Shown here piece by piece: positions 45,142-53,756 of a DNA stretch of 64,000 nucleotides. The stretch covers positions 158,800-222,799 of the forward strand of contig JAVJUA010000034.1 in the NCBI GenBank assembly GCA_040219935.1, written 5' to 3'. This DNA comes from UBA7803 sp040219935. GTDB taxonomy: Bacteria; Pseudomonadota; Gammaproteobacteria; Pseudomonadales; Azotimanducaceae. Under the pieces are notes generated by a model that was not told where the DNA came from, did not search any database, and worked only from the letters and a program-made list of their open reading frames with translations. The first letter of the stretch is position 1, and every line of letters begins with the position of its first letter. A program made the translations under genes and the position numbers.

Positions 45142-46764
45142 ATGGCTCAGTCACTTCCACAGACGCTGAACCGCCAGCTGCAGGGCTTCACCGGCCTGCC
45201 GCTGCAGCGCCAGCTCGGTCTCATCGGCGGCCTGGCCCTGGTGGCCGCGCTGGCGGTGACCCTGCTGACCTGGGGCATGCGGCCCCAGTACCAGGTGCTG
45301 CTGCCGGGCATGAGCGACCAGGACAAGTCCGCCGCCATCGCCTCCCTCACCCGGGCCGGCATCGAGCATCGTCTGGATCCGGCCAGCGGCCTGCTGACGG
45401 TGCCCGGCCCGCGCATGCACGAGGCGCGGCTGCAACTCGCCACCGACGGCCTGCCCAAAGCGGACGGCGTCGGCTTCGAGCTGCTCGACCGGGACACCGG
45501 CATCGGCACCAGCCAGATGGCGGAGACAGCGCGCTTCCAGCGCGCGCTGGAAGGCGAGCTGGCGCGATCGGTGGCCACGCTCAACAGCGTGCAGTCGGCG
45601 CGCGTGCACCTGGCGCTGCCGCGCCGCACCGTGTTCCTGCGTGATCGGGCCAGCCCGAGCGCGTCGGTGCTGGTGGACCTGCATCCGGGGCGCAACCTCG
45701 ACGAGGTGCAGATCGCCGGCATCGTTCACCTGGTGGCTTCCAGCGTGCCCGAGCTCGACCCGCAGCGGGTGACCGTGGTCGATCAGCGCGGCCGCCTGCT
45801 CAGCCAGCCGGAAGACGCGGTCGGCTCCGGCACGCCGGTGCGGCAGCTCGAGTACGCGCGTCAGCTAGAGTCCTCGATCCGGCAGCGCGTGCTCGACATC
45901 CTGGCGCCGGTGGTGGGCGAGCAGGGCGTGCGGGTGCAGGTGGCGGCCGAGGTGGACTTCACCCAGGTGGAGAGCACGCGCGAGGTCTTCGACGGCGACA
46001 ACCGGGCGCTGCGCAGCGAGCAGCTCGCCCAGGAAGAGCGTCGCAGCGGCGCCACCGGCGGCGTGCCCGGCGCGCTGACCAATCAGCCCCCCGGGGCGGC
46101 CACCGTGGCGGCGGCCGTGCCGGCCGCGGCCGGCAGCACCGAGGCCGAGGCGGTGGCGGCCACGCCCCTGGACCGCAACAGCCGCAGCACCCGCAACTAC
46201 GAGATCGACCGCACCATCGAGCACGTGCGTCAGGCGCCCGCCAGCCTCAGCCGGCTGTCGGTGGCCGTGGTGGTGGACGATCGCGAGGTGGTGGGCGCGG
46301 ACGGCGCCCGGGTGCGGGAGCCGCGCCCGGCGGACGAGATCGACTACCTGTCGGGCCTGGTCCGCGAGGCCATCGGCTACAACGAGGCCCGTGGCGACCG
46401 GGTGACCCTGGTGAACGCCTCGTTCCGGCAGGCCGAGTCGCTGCCGGAGAGCGAGCCGCTGCCGATCTGGCAGCAGGAATGGTTCCAGCCGCTGGTCAAG
46501 CAGGTGCTGGCTGCGGTGGGCGTGCTGCTGCTCATGCTGCTGGTGCTGCGGCCGGCCCTGAAGGGCCTGGCGCAGGCGCCGGCGGGCACGCCGCGTCTGG
46601 CCGCCGCCGGCGCCGCGGGACAGCTTCAGGACGACCGGGTGCAGGTCGGCGGCATGAGCGGTCCGTCGCCGCAGGAACGGCTGGGCCAGGTGCGCACGCT
46701 GGCCAAGGAGGATCCCCGGGTGGTCGCGCAGGTAGTCAAGGAGTGGATGGGCAAGGATGAGTAA
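45142..46764 (+). CDS. fliF: MS-ring protein FliF
   Basis: A 540-residue inner-membrane ring protein. An N-terminal transmembrane helix (~27-46), the RBM domains with ALEGELARSVATLNSVQSARVHLALPRRTVF, the NYEIDRTIEHVRQAPASLSRLSVAVVVDD region, a second transmembrane helix (~460-475) and the FliG-binding C-terminus ending VAQVVKEWMGKDE. It overlaps fliG by 8 bp. Confidence 0.97.
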   Translation: MAQSLPQTLNRQLQGFTGLPLQRQLGLIGGLALVAALAVTLLTWGMRPQYQVLLPGMSDQDKSAAIASLTRAGIEHRLDPASGLLTVPGPRMHEARLQLATDGLPKADGVGFELLDRDTGIGTSQMAETARFQRALEGELARSVATLNSVQSARVHLALPRRTVFLRDRASPSASVLVDLHPGRNLDEVQIAGIVHLVASSVPELDPQRVTVVDQRGRLLSQPEDAVGSGTPVRQLEYARQLESSIRQRVLDILAPVVGEQGVRVQVAAEVDFTQVESTREVFDGDNRALRSEQLAQEERRSGATGGVPGALTNQPPGAATVAAAVPAAAGSTEAEAVAATPLDRNSRSTRNYEIDRTIEHVRQAPASLSRLSVAVVVDDREVVGADGARVREPRPADEIDYLSGLVREAIGYNEARGDRVTLVNASFRQAESLPESEPLPIWQQEWFQPLVKQVLAAVGVLLLMLLVLRPALKGLAQAPAGTPRLAAAGAAGQLQDDRVQVGGMSGPSPQERLGQVRTLAKEDPRVVAQVVKEWMGKDE

Positions 46765-47767
46765 CGAACTCGTGCCGTTGAACGGCACCCAGCGGGCGGC
46801 CGTGTTCCTGATGGTGCTCGGCGAGGAGATCGCCTCCCAGGTGCTCAAGCATCTGGCCCCCAAGGAGGTGCAGAAGATCGGCGGCGCCATGGCGGCGCTG
46901 CCCAGCGTCCACCGCGATCAGCTCGACGACGTGGTCGCCGATTTCAGCCAGCAGGTGCAGAACCAGACCGCCATCGGCATCGGCTCCGAGGACTACCTGC
47001 GCCGCGTCATGGTGGCCGCCCTCGGGGAGGAGCGCGCCGGCTCGCTGATGGAGCGCATCGGCGCTGAGGGTCAGTCCAAGGGCCTCGAGTCGCTGAAGTG
47101 GATGGACGCCCGGGACGTCGCCGACCTGATCCGTCAGGAGCATCCGCAGATCGTGGCCATCGTCGTCTCGTATCTGGACAGCGACCATGCCGCCGGCGTG
47201 CTGTCGCACCTGCCGGAGTCGGTGCGGGGCGAGGTGATCATGCGCATCGCCACCCTGGAGAGCATCCAGCCGAGCGCCCTGCAGGAGCTCGAAGGGGTGC
47301 TCGACCGGCAGTTTTCCGGCAACAGCGGCAGCAAGGCGCCGGTTTCGGGCGGCCTGCGCCGGGCGGCCGACATCCTCAACTTCATGGACACCGCCTCCGA
47401 GGAAGCGGTGCTCACCACCCTGCGCGAGTTCGACCAGACTCTGGGCGACCGGGTGCAGGAGCTGATGTTCACCTTCGAAAACCTGGCCGAGATCGACGAC
47501 CGCAGCATGCAGCGGCTGCTGCGCGAGATTAAGAGCGACGAGCTGATCATCGCCATCAAGGGGGCCACGCAGGAAGTGAAGGCACTGATCCTGAAGAACA
47601 TGTCCAAGCGGGCCGGCGAGACCCTGCTCGAGGACCTGCAGGTCAAGGGTCCGGTGCGGCTCTCCGAGGTGGAGGCGGCGCAGAAGGAGATTCTGGCGAC
47701 CGCCCGCCGGCTGGCGGACGAAGGCGAGCTGGTGCTCGGTAGCCGCGGCGGAGAAGCCTATGTCTAG
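46757..47767 (+). CDS. fliG: Motor switch protein FliG
   Basis: A 336-residue rotor protein. The N-terminal FliF-binding part (LNGTQRAAVFLMVLGEEIASQVLKHL), the EHPQ motif (LIRQEHPQIVAIVVSYL) and the torque-generating C-terminus with charged residues (LMFTFENLAEIDDRSMQRLLREIKSDELIIAIKG) are all present. It contacts the MotC/D stators encoded at the end of the cluster. It overlaps fliH by 8 bp. Confidence 0.97.
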   Translation: MSNELVPLNGTQRAAVFLMVLGEEIASQVLKHLAPKEVQKIGGAMAALPSVHRDQLDDVVADFSQQVQNQTAIGIGSEDYLRRVMVAALGEERAGSLMERIGAEGQSKGLESLKWMDARDVADLIRQEHPQIVAIVVSYLDSDHAAGVLSHLPESVRGEVIMRIATLESIQPSALQELEGVLDRQFSGNSGSKAPVSGGLRRAADILNFMDTASEEAVLTTLREFDQTLGDRVQELMFTFENLAEIDDRSMQRLLREIKSDELIIAIKGATQEVKALILKNMSKRAGETLLEDLQVKGPVRLSEVEAAQKEILATARRLADEGELVLGSRGGEAYV

Positions 47768-48392
47768 TGACGACGTTCGCCGCTGGCAGGCGCCCGCGGT
47801 GGCGGGCGGTGGCGTCAAGCGGCGCCCGTCGCTCGGCTACCCGCTCACCGCCGAGCGGCTGGCGCAGATCGAGGCCGAGGCCCGCGCCCAGGGCCACGCC
47901 CAGGGTCTGGCGGAGGGCCGCGCCGAGGGACGCAAGAGCGTGCAGCGCGAGGCGGCCCGGGTGGCCGCCCTGGCGGACGCGCTGACGCCCCAGATCGACG
48001 TCCTGGACGACGCGCTGACGGAGCAGCTCGCCGTGCTGGTCACCACGGCGCTGCGACACTTCGTGCGCCGCGACCTGCAGCGCGAGCCCGGCGAGGTGGT
48101 GCGCGTGGTCCGCGAGTGCCTGGCGGTGCTGCCGGCGGCGGAGTCGCGGATCAGCGTGCATCTGCACCCCGAGGACGCGGGCCTGGTGCGCGAGGCGCTG
48201 GCCACCGACGGCTTCGAGCGGTCCTGGCGGCTGGTGGAGGATCCGACCCTGGCCCGGGGCGGCGCGCGGCTGGTGACCGAGACCTCCACCGTCGACGCCA
48301 CCGTGGAGACCCGGCTGAATGCGCTGGTGGCACGCCTGCTGGGCGACGGCCGGCGGCGCGAAGACCTCACCGCCGCTGCGGCGGGCTCATGA
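47760..48392 (+). CDS. fliH: Flagellar export apparatus stator FliH
   Basis: A 210-residue protein. The N-terminal RRWQAPAV segment carries the Trp that anchors FliH to FlhA/FliN. A Gly/Ala helix repeat (AEARAQGHAQGLAEGRAEGRKS, ~38-59) and a C-terminal domain (TEQLAVLVTTALRHFVRRDLQREPGEVVRVVRECLAVLP; DPTLARGGARLVTETSTVDATVETRL) are typical. It regulates the FliI ATPase. The stop overlaps the fliI ATG. Confidence 0.93.
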   Translation: MSSDDVRRWQAPAVAGGGVKRRPSLGYPLTAERLAQIEAEARAQGHAQGLAEGRAEGRKSVQREAARVAALADALTPQIDVLDDALTEQLAVLVTTALRHFVRRDLQREPGEVVRVVRECLAVLPAAESRISVHLHPEDAGLVREALATDGFERSWRLVEDPTLARGGARLVTETSTVDATVETRLNALVARLLGDGRRREDLTAAAAGS

Positions 48393-49750
48393 CTGAGCCG
48401 GCCATGCTGACCGAGCGCCGCGCCCGGCTGTCAGGCCGCATCGACCACTGGCGCGGGCGCCTGGCGGAACCATTGCCGCTGGCGGCCGAAGGCCGGCTGG
48501 TGCGCATGATCGGCATGACCCTGGAGGCGGTGGGTTGCGCCGTGCCCGTGGGCGGGCGCTGCCGCATCCTCGGCCGCGATCATGCCCCCATCGACGCCGA
48601 GGTGGTCGGCTTCGCCGGCGACCGCACCTATCTGATGCCGGTGGGGCCGGTGAGCGGTCTGACCCCCAACGCGCGGGTGGTGCCGGCGGCCGCCCGCCAG
48701 CACATCGCGGTGGGCGACGCGCTGCTCGGCCGCGTGCTCGACCCCCTGGGCGCGCCGCTGGACGGCCATCCCGCGCCGGCCTGCCGGCACTCGGCGGCGC
48801 TGGCCGCCCGCGCCGTCAACCCGCTGTCCCGGGCCTCTATCGTCCTGCCGCTGGACGTAGGGGTGCGGGCCGTGAACGGGCTGCTGACGGTGGGCCGCGG
48901 CCAGCGGGTGGGCCTGTTCGCCGGCAGCGGCGTCGGCAAGAGCACGCTGCTCGGCATGCTGGCCCGCTACACCGCCGCCGACGTGGTGGTGGTGGGCCTG
49001 ATCGGCGAGCGCGGCCGCGAGGTGAACGACTTCATACGCGACACCCTGGGTCCCGAGGGCCTGGCCCGGGCGGTGGTGGTGGCGGCACCCGCCGACGCGC
49101 CGCCTCTGCTGCGCCTGCAGGGTGCGCTGGCGGCCACCGCCGTGGCCGAGCACTTCCGCGCCCAGGGCCGGCACGTGCTGCTGCTGATGGATTCGCTCAC
49201 CCGCTTCGCTCAGGCGCAGCGCGAGATCGGTCTGGCCATCGGCGAGCCGCCTGTCACCAAGGGCTACACGCCGTCGGTGTTCGCGCGCCTGCCCGAGTTG
49301 CTGGAACGGGCCGGCAACTGCACCGAGAGCGGCGGCTCGATCACCGGCATCTATACCGTGCTGGTGGAGGGCGACTACGACCAGGACCCGATCGCCGACG
49401 CGGCGCGGGCCGTGCTGGACGGCCACATCGTGCTGTCGCGGCGCATCGCCGAGTCCGGCCGCTATCCGGCCATCGACGTCGAGGCGTCCATCAGCCGGGT
49501 GATGAACACCGTGGTCAGCGACGAGCATCGCGCCCTGGCCCAGCAGTTCAGGGCCGTGCTGGCCGACTACGAGCAGCATCGTGATCTGATCAGCATCGGC
49601 GCCTATCGGGCCGGATCCGATCCCAAGGTCGACCGGGCCCTGGCGCTGCTGCCGCGGCTGCGGGCCTTCCTGACCCAGGCCGAGGGTGAGGGCGTGGCGT
49701 TCGACGCCAGCCTGGACGGCCTGCGGGCCCTGTTCGCGGAGGCCGGCTGA
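48389..49750 (+). CDS. fliI: Flagellar export ATPase FliI
   Basis: A 453-residue F1-beta-like ATPase. Walker A AGSGVGKST (~residue 178), GLIGERGREVNDFI, Walker B LLLMDSLTRFAQAQREIGLAIGEPP and GSITGIYTVLVEGDYDQDPIADAARAVLDGHIVLSR are family-defining. It forms the hexamer at the export gate. The start at 48389 (ATGA overlap with fliH) is preferred; ATG 48404 is in frame. Confidence 0.97.
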   Translation: MTEPAMLTERRARLSGRIDHWRGRLAEPLPLAAEGRLVRMIGMTLEAVGCAVPVGGRCRILGRDHAPIDAEVVGFAGDRTYLMPVGPVSGLTPNARVVPAAARQHIAVGDALLGRVLDPLGAPLDGHPAPACRHSAALAARAVNPLSRASIVLPLDVGVRAVNGLLTVGRGQRVGLFAGSGVGKSTLLGMLARYTAADVVVVGLIGERGREVNDFIRDTLGPEGLARAVVVAAPADAPPLLRLQGALAATAVAEHFRAQGRHVLLLMDSLTRFAQAQREIGLAIGEPPVTKGYTPSVFARLPELLERAGNCTESGGSITGIYTVLVEGDYDQDPIADAARAVLDGHIVLSRRIAESGRYPAIDVEASISRVMNTVVSDEHRALAQQFRAVLADYEQHRDLISIGAYRAGSDPKVDRALALLPRLRAFLTQAEGEGVAFDASLDGLRALFAEAG

Positions 49751-50202
49751 TGTCTCTGCGCGATGCGGTTCGACAGCTCGACCTCGCCATTCGCCAGGCG
49801 GCCGACGGCGAGGCGGAAGCAGCGCGGCGGCTGCAGGCGGCCCAGGCGCGGCTCGCCGAGGCGGAGCGGCGGCTGCAGGCGGTTCAGGCCTATGCGCGAG
49901 AGTACCGCGAGCGCCCGCTGGCGGCGGCGCCGCTGGCGGCGGGCCGGCTGCAGGACGAGCAGCGGTTCCTGCTGCAGCTCGAGCACACCATCGCCCTGCA
50001 GGCGCGCATCACCGATCAGGACCGGCGCGGCCTGGAGCTGGCGCGGGCCGGCTGGGCCGCCGCGCGGCAGCGGCGCCAGGCCATCGAGGCGCTGCGCGAC
50101 GAGCGGCAGCGGGCCGGACGCCTGAAGCAGGAGGCGCTGGAGCAGCAGCGGCTCGACGACCGGCCGCGGCCGGCGAATCCGCTGCGCGGGCTGGGCGGCT
50201 GA
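49750..50202 (+). CDS. fliJ: Flagellar export chaperone-escort FliJ
   Basis: A 150-residue, almost entirely coiled-coil protein with the size and position of FliJ. Two long helices rich in Arg/Gln/Ala (~1-60 and ~70-130) match the antiparallel coiled coil that inserts in the FliI ring like the gamma subunit of F1. Sequence identity is low, as usual for FliJ. The ATG overlaps the fliI stop (TGATG). Confidence 0.85.
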   Translation: MSLRDAVRQLDLAIRQAADGEAEAARRLQAAQARLAEAERRLQAVQAYAREYRERPLAAAPLAAGRLQDEQRFLLQLEHTIALQARITDQDRRGLELARAGWAAARQRRQAIEALRDERQRAGRLKQEALEQQRLDDRPRPANPLRGLGG

Positions 50203-50208
50203 CGGCCC

Positions 50209-50224
50209 TGGTCCGGACCTTGCA
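50209..50224 (+). promoter_or_regulatory. Candidate sigma-54 promoter of fliK
   Basis: TGGTCCGGACCTTGCA keeps GG-N10-GC and the TTGCA part, but CAC is TCC. It lies in the fliJ-fliK gap, ~42 bp before the fliK ATG. fliK is a FleR-type sigma-54 gene in Pseudomonas, as I recall, which fits. Confidence 0.5.
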
Positions 50225-50265
50225 TTGTCAGCGCAGGAAGCAACGCAGGACAGGTATCAAGCACC

Positions 50266-51180
50266 ATGCTGGATTCTCTGAGCATGCCCGCGCCGGCACC
50301 GTCCGGTGGCGCCTCGACGAGCCGGGCCGGCGCCGCCCCGGGGGCCGCCGTCGGCACGGAACTGACTGATTCCACTACCGATTCCGGTACCGACGCGGCG
50401 CCGTTCGCGCTGCTGCTGGCGCTCCAGGAGGCGCTGGCCACGCTGCCCATGACGCCGTCCGGCGGCAGCAGCGCCAGCACGCCGGTGGTGCTCGGCAGTG
50501 GTAATGGCGGCGAGCGCTTGCCGCCGGGCGGCAACGGCTTGCCGTCCCTGCCCGGTGCCCAGGCCATGCCTCTGGCCACCCGGGCGCTGATCGCGGCTGC
50601 CGCCGTGGCCGCCGAGGCGGCGTTCCAGGCGGCCGCGGAGCCGCAGGCGGCGACGTCGCGCGGCGCCGACGGCAATGCCACCCTGCTGCTGGCCGCCAGC
50701 GCCAACCTGAGCGGCAGCGCGCCGTCGACCCCGTCGCCGCTGGCGGCAGCCACCCCCGGCGCTGCCTGGCAGGCGCTCACCCCCGGTGCCGCCGGCTTCG
50801 AGGCCGCCCTGGGTCAGCGGCTGATGTGGCTGGTGGGCAACGGCGTGCACGACGCCCGGTTGCAGGTGCATCCCGAGCATCTCGGCCCCATCGACCTGCG
50901 CCTGCGCCTGGACGGCGATCAGGCGCAGCTTTCCATGACGGCCAGCCATGGCCTCACCCGCGACGCGCTGGAGCAGGCCGTGCCGCGGCTGCGTGAGCAG
51001 CTCGCCGAGGTGGGTGTGCAGCTCGCCCAGGCCGACGTCGGCGAGCGCCTGCCCAGGGACGCCCGCGGCAATGCCCGGGAATCGGGTCCCGAACTGCCGG
51101 GCGCTGAGCTCGACGGCGACGCCGAGCAGCCGCTGTTGCGCCCGCTGGCGGCGCCGCGCCTGCTCGACCTGTTCGCCTGA
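50266..51180 (+). CDS. fliK: Hook-length control protein FliK
   Basis: A 304-residue secreted ruler. The N-terminal two thirds are Ala/Ser/Gly/Thr-rich and unstructured, containing the GERLPPGGNGLP segment encoded by the double palindrome. The C-terminal flg_hook domain (~180-290) is clear: QRLMWLVGNGVHDARLQVHPEHLGPIDLRLRLDGDQAQLSMTASHG and AVPRLREQLAEVGVQLAQADV. It is shorter than enteric FliK (about 405). The stop codon sits inside a 12-bp tandem repeat. Confidence 0.93.
   Translation: MLDSLSMPAPAPSGGASTSRAGAAPGAAVGTELTDSTTDSGTDAAPFALLLALQEALATLPMTPSGGSSASTPVVLGSGNGGERLPPGGNGLPSLPGAQAMPLATRALIAAAAVAAEAAFQAAAEPQAATSRGADGNATLLLAASANLSGSAPSTPSPLAAATPGAAWQALTPGAAGFEAALGQRLMWLVGNGVHDARLQVHPEHLGPIDLRLRLDGDQAQLSMTASHGLTRDALEQAVPRLREQLAEVGVQLAQADVGERLPRDARGNARESGPELPGAELDGDAEQPLLRPLAAPRLLDLFA
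50508..50544. repeat. Double palindromic element inside fliK (copy B)
   Basis: CGGCGAGCGCTTGCCG (50508-50523), five bases, then CGGCAACGGCTTGCCG (50529-50544): same architecture and 21-bp phase as 27205-27241 upstream of flgB. It is translated as part of GERLPPGGNGLP in FliK. It lies ~275-310 bp downstream of the predicted fliK transcription start. FlrC of Vibrio is known to bind enhancers downstream of its sigma-54 promoters, so an intragenic enhancer is possible. Confidence 0.65.
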
Positions 51181-51207
51181 CGGTTCGCCTGACGGTTCGC
51201 CTGACGG
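51172..51207 (+). repeat. 12-bp tandem repeat (x3) spanning the fliK stop codon
   Basis: TTCGCCTGACGG is repeated three times exactly (51172, 51184, 51196). Because 12 is a multiple of three, each unit carries an in-frame TGA, giving three stop codons in the fliK frame (51178, 51190, 51202). Confidence 0.95.
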
Positions 51208-51244
51208 TTCCCTGGCGTTCGCCCGGCGCCCGGCCGGGCGCGGC

Positions 51245-51258
51245 GTCAAGGTTCTGAC
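51245..51258. promoter_or_regulatory. FleQ-box-like dyad upstream of fliL
   Basis: GTCAAGGTTCTGAC is a 14-bp dyad that matches GTCAA-N4-TTGAC except one base, inside a longer GGCGTCA...TGACGCC palindrome. Its centre is ~107 bp upstream of the predicted start site of the fliL sigma-54 promoter. The longer palindrome could also form a short terminator-like stem after fliK. Confidence 0.65.
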
Positions 51259-51332
51259 GCCCCGCCCCGCACCGGCCCGATCCGCCGCCCCGAAACCCGC
51301 GCCGCGCGGGGCTCGGGCGGTCACTTCCAGGT

Positions 51333-51348
51333 TGGCACAGCCATTGCA
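51333..51348 (+). promoter_or_regulatory. Sigma-54 promoter of the fliL operon
   Basis: TGGCACAGCCATTGCA matches the consensus with GG-N10-GC. The start site is expected near 51359, 35 bp before the fliL ATG. It should drive fliLMNOPQR-flhBAFG and onward, as gaps downstream are nearly nil. Confidence 0.95.
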
Positions 51349-51393
51349 AACTCCGTCCCGACGCTGAATGCGACGGGCAGAGGATGCGGACCC

Positions 51394-51894
51394 ATGAGTG
51401 AGATCGACGCGACCCCGGCGGACCAGGCCGAGGAGGGCGCCAGCGGCGGCGGCCGCAAGGGGCTGTGGCTGACGCTGCTGCTGATCGTGGCCGGGGCGGG
51501 CGCTGGTGCCGCCTGGTACCTGGGTCTGTTCGGCGGCGGCGATTCCGAGGCGGCCGAGGTCGCGGCGGTGGCCGGACCACCCATCTATCTCGATATCGAC
51601 TCCAACATGGTCGTGAACTTCCAGGGCGGCGGCCGCCTGCGCTACCTGCAGATCGGCGTGCAGGTGATGACGCGCGATCCGGCGGCGGTGGAGGCGCTGC
51701 AGGCGCACGTGCCGCTGCTGCGCAACAACCTGATCCTGCTGTTCAGCGAGCAGACCTACGAGACCCTGAGCAGCCGCGACGGCAAGGACGCGCTGCGCGA
51801 CGCCGCGCTTGCCGAGGTGCGCGGCGTGCTGCCGGAGGGCTACCAGGGCTCCGGCATCGAGTCGGTCTACTTCACCAGCTTCGTGATGCAGTAG
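51394..51894 (+). CDS. fliL: Flagellar basal body-associated protein FliL
   Basis: A 166-residue single-pass inner-membrane protein: short cytoplasmic N-terminus, one helix (~28-47, KGLWLTLLLIVAGAGAGAAWYLGLF), and a periplasmic domain with IYLDIDSNMVVNFQGGGRLRYLQIGVQVMTRDPAAVEALQAHVPLLRNNLILLFSEQ. FliL forms rings around stator units. First gene of the sigma-54-driven fliL operon. Confidence 0.95.
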   Translation: MSEIDATPADQAEEGASGGGRKGLWLTLLLIVAGAGAGAAWYLGLFGGGDSEAAEVAAVAGPPIYLDIDSNMVVNFQGGGRLRYLQIGVQVMTRDPAAVEALQAHVPLLRNNLILLFSEQTYETLSSRDGKDALRDAALAEVRGVLPEGYQGSGIESVYFTSFVMQ

Positions 51895-51906
51895 GGCGCC
51901 GCCGCG

Positions 51907-52935
51907 ATGTCCGAACAAGAAACCGAACGCGATTCCGAACGCGAAGCCGACAAGCCGGTGCTGTCGCCGGCCGAGATCGATGCCCTGATGGCCGGCGTCG
52001 ACAACGGCGACGTGGACACGGCCGAAGACTACCAGCGGCGCGACGACGTCGCCCGCGCCATCGACCTCACCGCCCAGGAGCGCATCGTCCGCGGCCGCAT
52101 GCCGACGCTGGAGATGATCGGCAACCGCTTCAACCGCACGTTCCGGGTGAGCCTGTTCAACCTGCTGCGGCGGTCGGTGGATGTGTCGTTCCAGGGCGTG
52201 CGCATGATCAAGTTCGGCGAGTATGCCCAGTCCCTGTCCGTGCCCACCAGCCTGAACATGGTACGTATGGCGCCGCTGCGCGGCACCGCCCTGGTGGTGC
52301 TGGACACGAAGCTGGTGTCGGCGCTGGTGAACACCTTCTTCGGCGGCGACCCGCGCCTGTACAGCCAGATCGAGGGCCGTGAGTTCACGCCCATGGAGAC
52401 CCGCGTCATCGAGATGACGGTGGAGCAGATCTGCCGGGACATGGAAGAGGCCTGGGCGCCGGTGATGGAGATCGTGCTGGAGACCACCGGGTCCGAGGTC
52501 AATCCCCAGTTCGCCAACATCGTCAGCCCAGTCGAGTTGGTGGTGGTGGCCGGCTTCCGGCTCGATATCGACGGCGCCGACGGCGAGATTCATCTGGCCA
52601 TGCCGTACGCCATGCTGGAGCCGATTCGCGAGGTGCTCGACTCGAGCACGCAGAGCGACCGCACCGATCAGGACGAGCGCTGGGCGGCCAGTATCCGCGA
52701 GGACATCGGCCAGGCCGAGGTGGAGGTGCACGCGACGCTGGCTCAGGCCCGCATCTCGCTCGGCCGGCTGCTGAAGCTGAAGGCGGGCGACGTCGTGCCC
52801 ATCGATCTGCCGGACACGGTGGTGCTGTGCTGTGAAGGTGTGCCCGTGTTCCGGGGCAGCGTCGGCGTCTCCAACGGCATGCACGCCGTGCAGATCATCG
52901 ATCGAGTGAAAACGAAGAACAGGACCAAGAGGTAA
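51907..52935 (+). CDS. fliM: Motor switch protein FliM
   Basis: A 342-residue C-ring protein. The N-terminal CheY-P-binding peptide is preserved (LSPAEIDALMAG, ~residue 20). The middle CheC-like domain has the GREFTPMETRVIEMTVEQICRDMEEAW region, and the C-terminal SpoA domain has VEVHATLAQARISLGRLLKLKAGDVVPIDLPD. The intact CheY site implies the motor is meant to respond to a CheY, although none is in the window. Confidence 0.97.
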   Translation: MSEQETERDSEREADKPVLSPAEIDALMAGVDNGDVDTAEDYQRRDDVARAIDLTAQERIVRGRMPTLEMIGNRFNRTFRVSLFNLLRRSVDVSFQGVRMIKFGEYAQSLSVPTSLNMVRMAPLRGTALVVLDTKLVSALVNTFFGGDPRLYSQIEGREFTPMETRVIEMTVEQICRDMEEAWAPVMEIVLETTGSEVNPQFANIVSPVELVVVAGFRLDIDGADGEIHLAMPYAMLEPIREVLDSSTQSDRTDQDERWAASIREDIGQAEVEVHATLAQARISLGRLLKLKAGDVVPIDLPDTVVLCCEGVPVFRGSVGVSNGMHAVQIIDRVKTKNRTKR

Positions 52936-52941
52936 CGTCTC

Positions 52942-53298
52942 ATGGAAGATGATGTGAACACGCAGCAGGCCGCCGCCGAGCGCGTGCAGATGCCGTCTCT
53001 GGAGGCCGCCGCCCGCGGCGCCCAGGGCGAAGGCGACGCCGGCAACCTCGACGTCATACTCGACGTGCCGGTGACCATCGCCATGGAGATCGGGCGGGCC
53101 AGGATCCCCATCCGCAACCTGCTGCAGCTCAACCAGGGCTCGGTGGTGGAGCTCGAGCGCCTGGCGGGGGAGCCGCTGGACGTGCTGGTGAACGGCATGC
53201 TCATCGCCCACGGTGAGGTGGTGGTGATCAACGAGCGCTTCGGCATCCGCTTCACCGACGTGGTGAGCCCCGCCGAGCGCGTGCAGAAGCTGGGTTGA
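52942..53298 (+). CDS. fliN: Motor switch protein FliN
   Basis: A 118-residue protein. Variable acidic N-terminus, then the SpoA domain: NLDVILDVPVTIAMEIGRARIPIRNLLQLNQGSVVELERLAGEPLDVLVNGMLIAHGEVVVINERFGIRFTDVVSP. It completes the C-ring with FliM and docks FliH. It lies 6 bp after fliM. Confidence 0.97.
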   Translation: MEDDVNTQQAAAERVQMPSLEAAARGAQGEGDAGNLDVILDVPVTIAMEIGRARIPIRNLLQLNQGSVVELERLAGEPLDVLVNGMLIAHGEVVVINERFGIRFTDVVSPAERVQKLG

Positions 53299-53756
53299 GA
53301 CCGACCATGCGTCGCACCGCCATCACCCTGTCTTGCCGGCTCGTCGCCGTGGCCGCGGCCACGGCTGCGCTGGTCGCGCCGGGTGTGAGCGTAGCCGCCG
53401 CGGCCGCGGCCGCGCCGGGTCCTGGTCCGGGCCCCGGCCAGCTGCTGCAGCTCATGCTCGGCCTGCTGGCCGTGATCGCGGCGGTGCTGCTGCTGGCGCG
53501 CTGGCTGCCGCGGCTGCAGGGCATGCGGGCCGGTGGCGGTGGCAGCCTGCGGGTGGTCGACGCGCTGCCGCTCGGTCAGAAGGAGCGGCTGCTGCTGGTG
53601 CAGGTGGGTGAGCAGCAGCTTCTGCTCGGCGTCACCGCCGGCACCATCTCGACCCTGCACCGGCTCGACCGCCCCGTGGAGGCCGGTGCCGACGCGGCCC
53701 TGGACGCCGGCGCCGGAAGCTGGCTTGCCCGGGTGCTGAACCGGAGGCCGTCGTGA
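53295..53756 (+). CDS. fliO: Flagellar export protein FliO
   Basis: A 153-residue protein with a cleavable-looking or first hydrophobic N-terminus (ITLSCRLVAVAAATAALVAPG), a membrane helix (~50-72, LLQLMLGLLAVIAAVLLLARWL), and the FliO motif LRVVDALPLGQKERLLLVQVGEQQLLLGVT. Start is uncertain: TTG 53295 overlaps the fliN stop, while ATG 53307 is in frame four codons later. FliO assists FliP assembly. Confidence 0.9.
   Translation: MRPTMRRTAITLSCRLVAVAAATAALVAPGVSVAAAAAAAPGPGPGPGQLLQLMLGLLAVIAAVLLLARWLPRLQGMRAGGGGSLRVVDALPLGQKERLLLVQVGEQQLLLGVTAGTISTLHRLDRPVEAGADAALDAGAGSWLARVLNRRPS

Noticed and set aside
51239..51260. Palindrome after fliK read as a plain Rho-independent terminator
   Set aside because: No T-run follows, and a near-identical dyad occurs at 43525 at a similar distance before another sigma-54 promoter, so a protein-binding site explains it better.
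50257..53211. 984-codon minus-strand open frame across fliK-fliN
   Set aside because: Runs opposite four certain flagellar genes and has the biased composition of antisense high-GC DNA.
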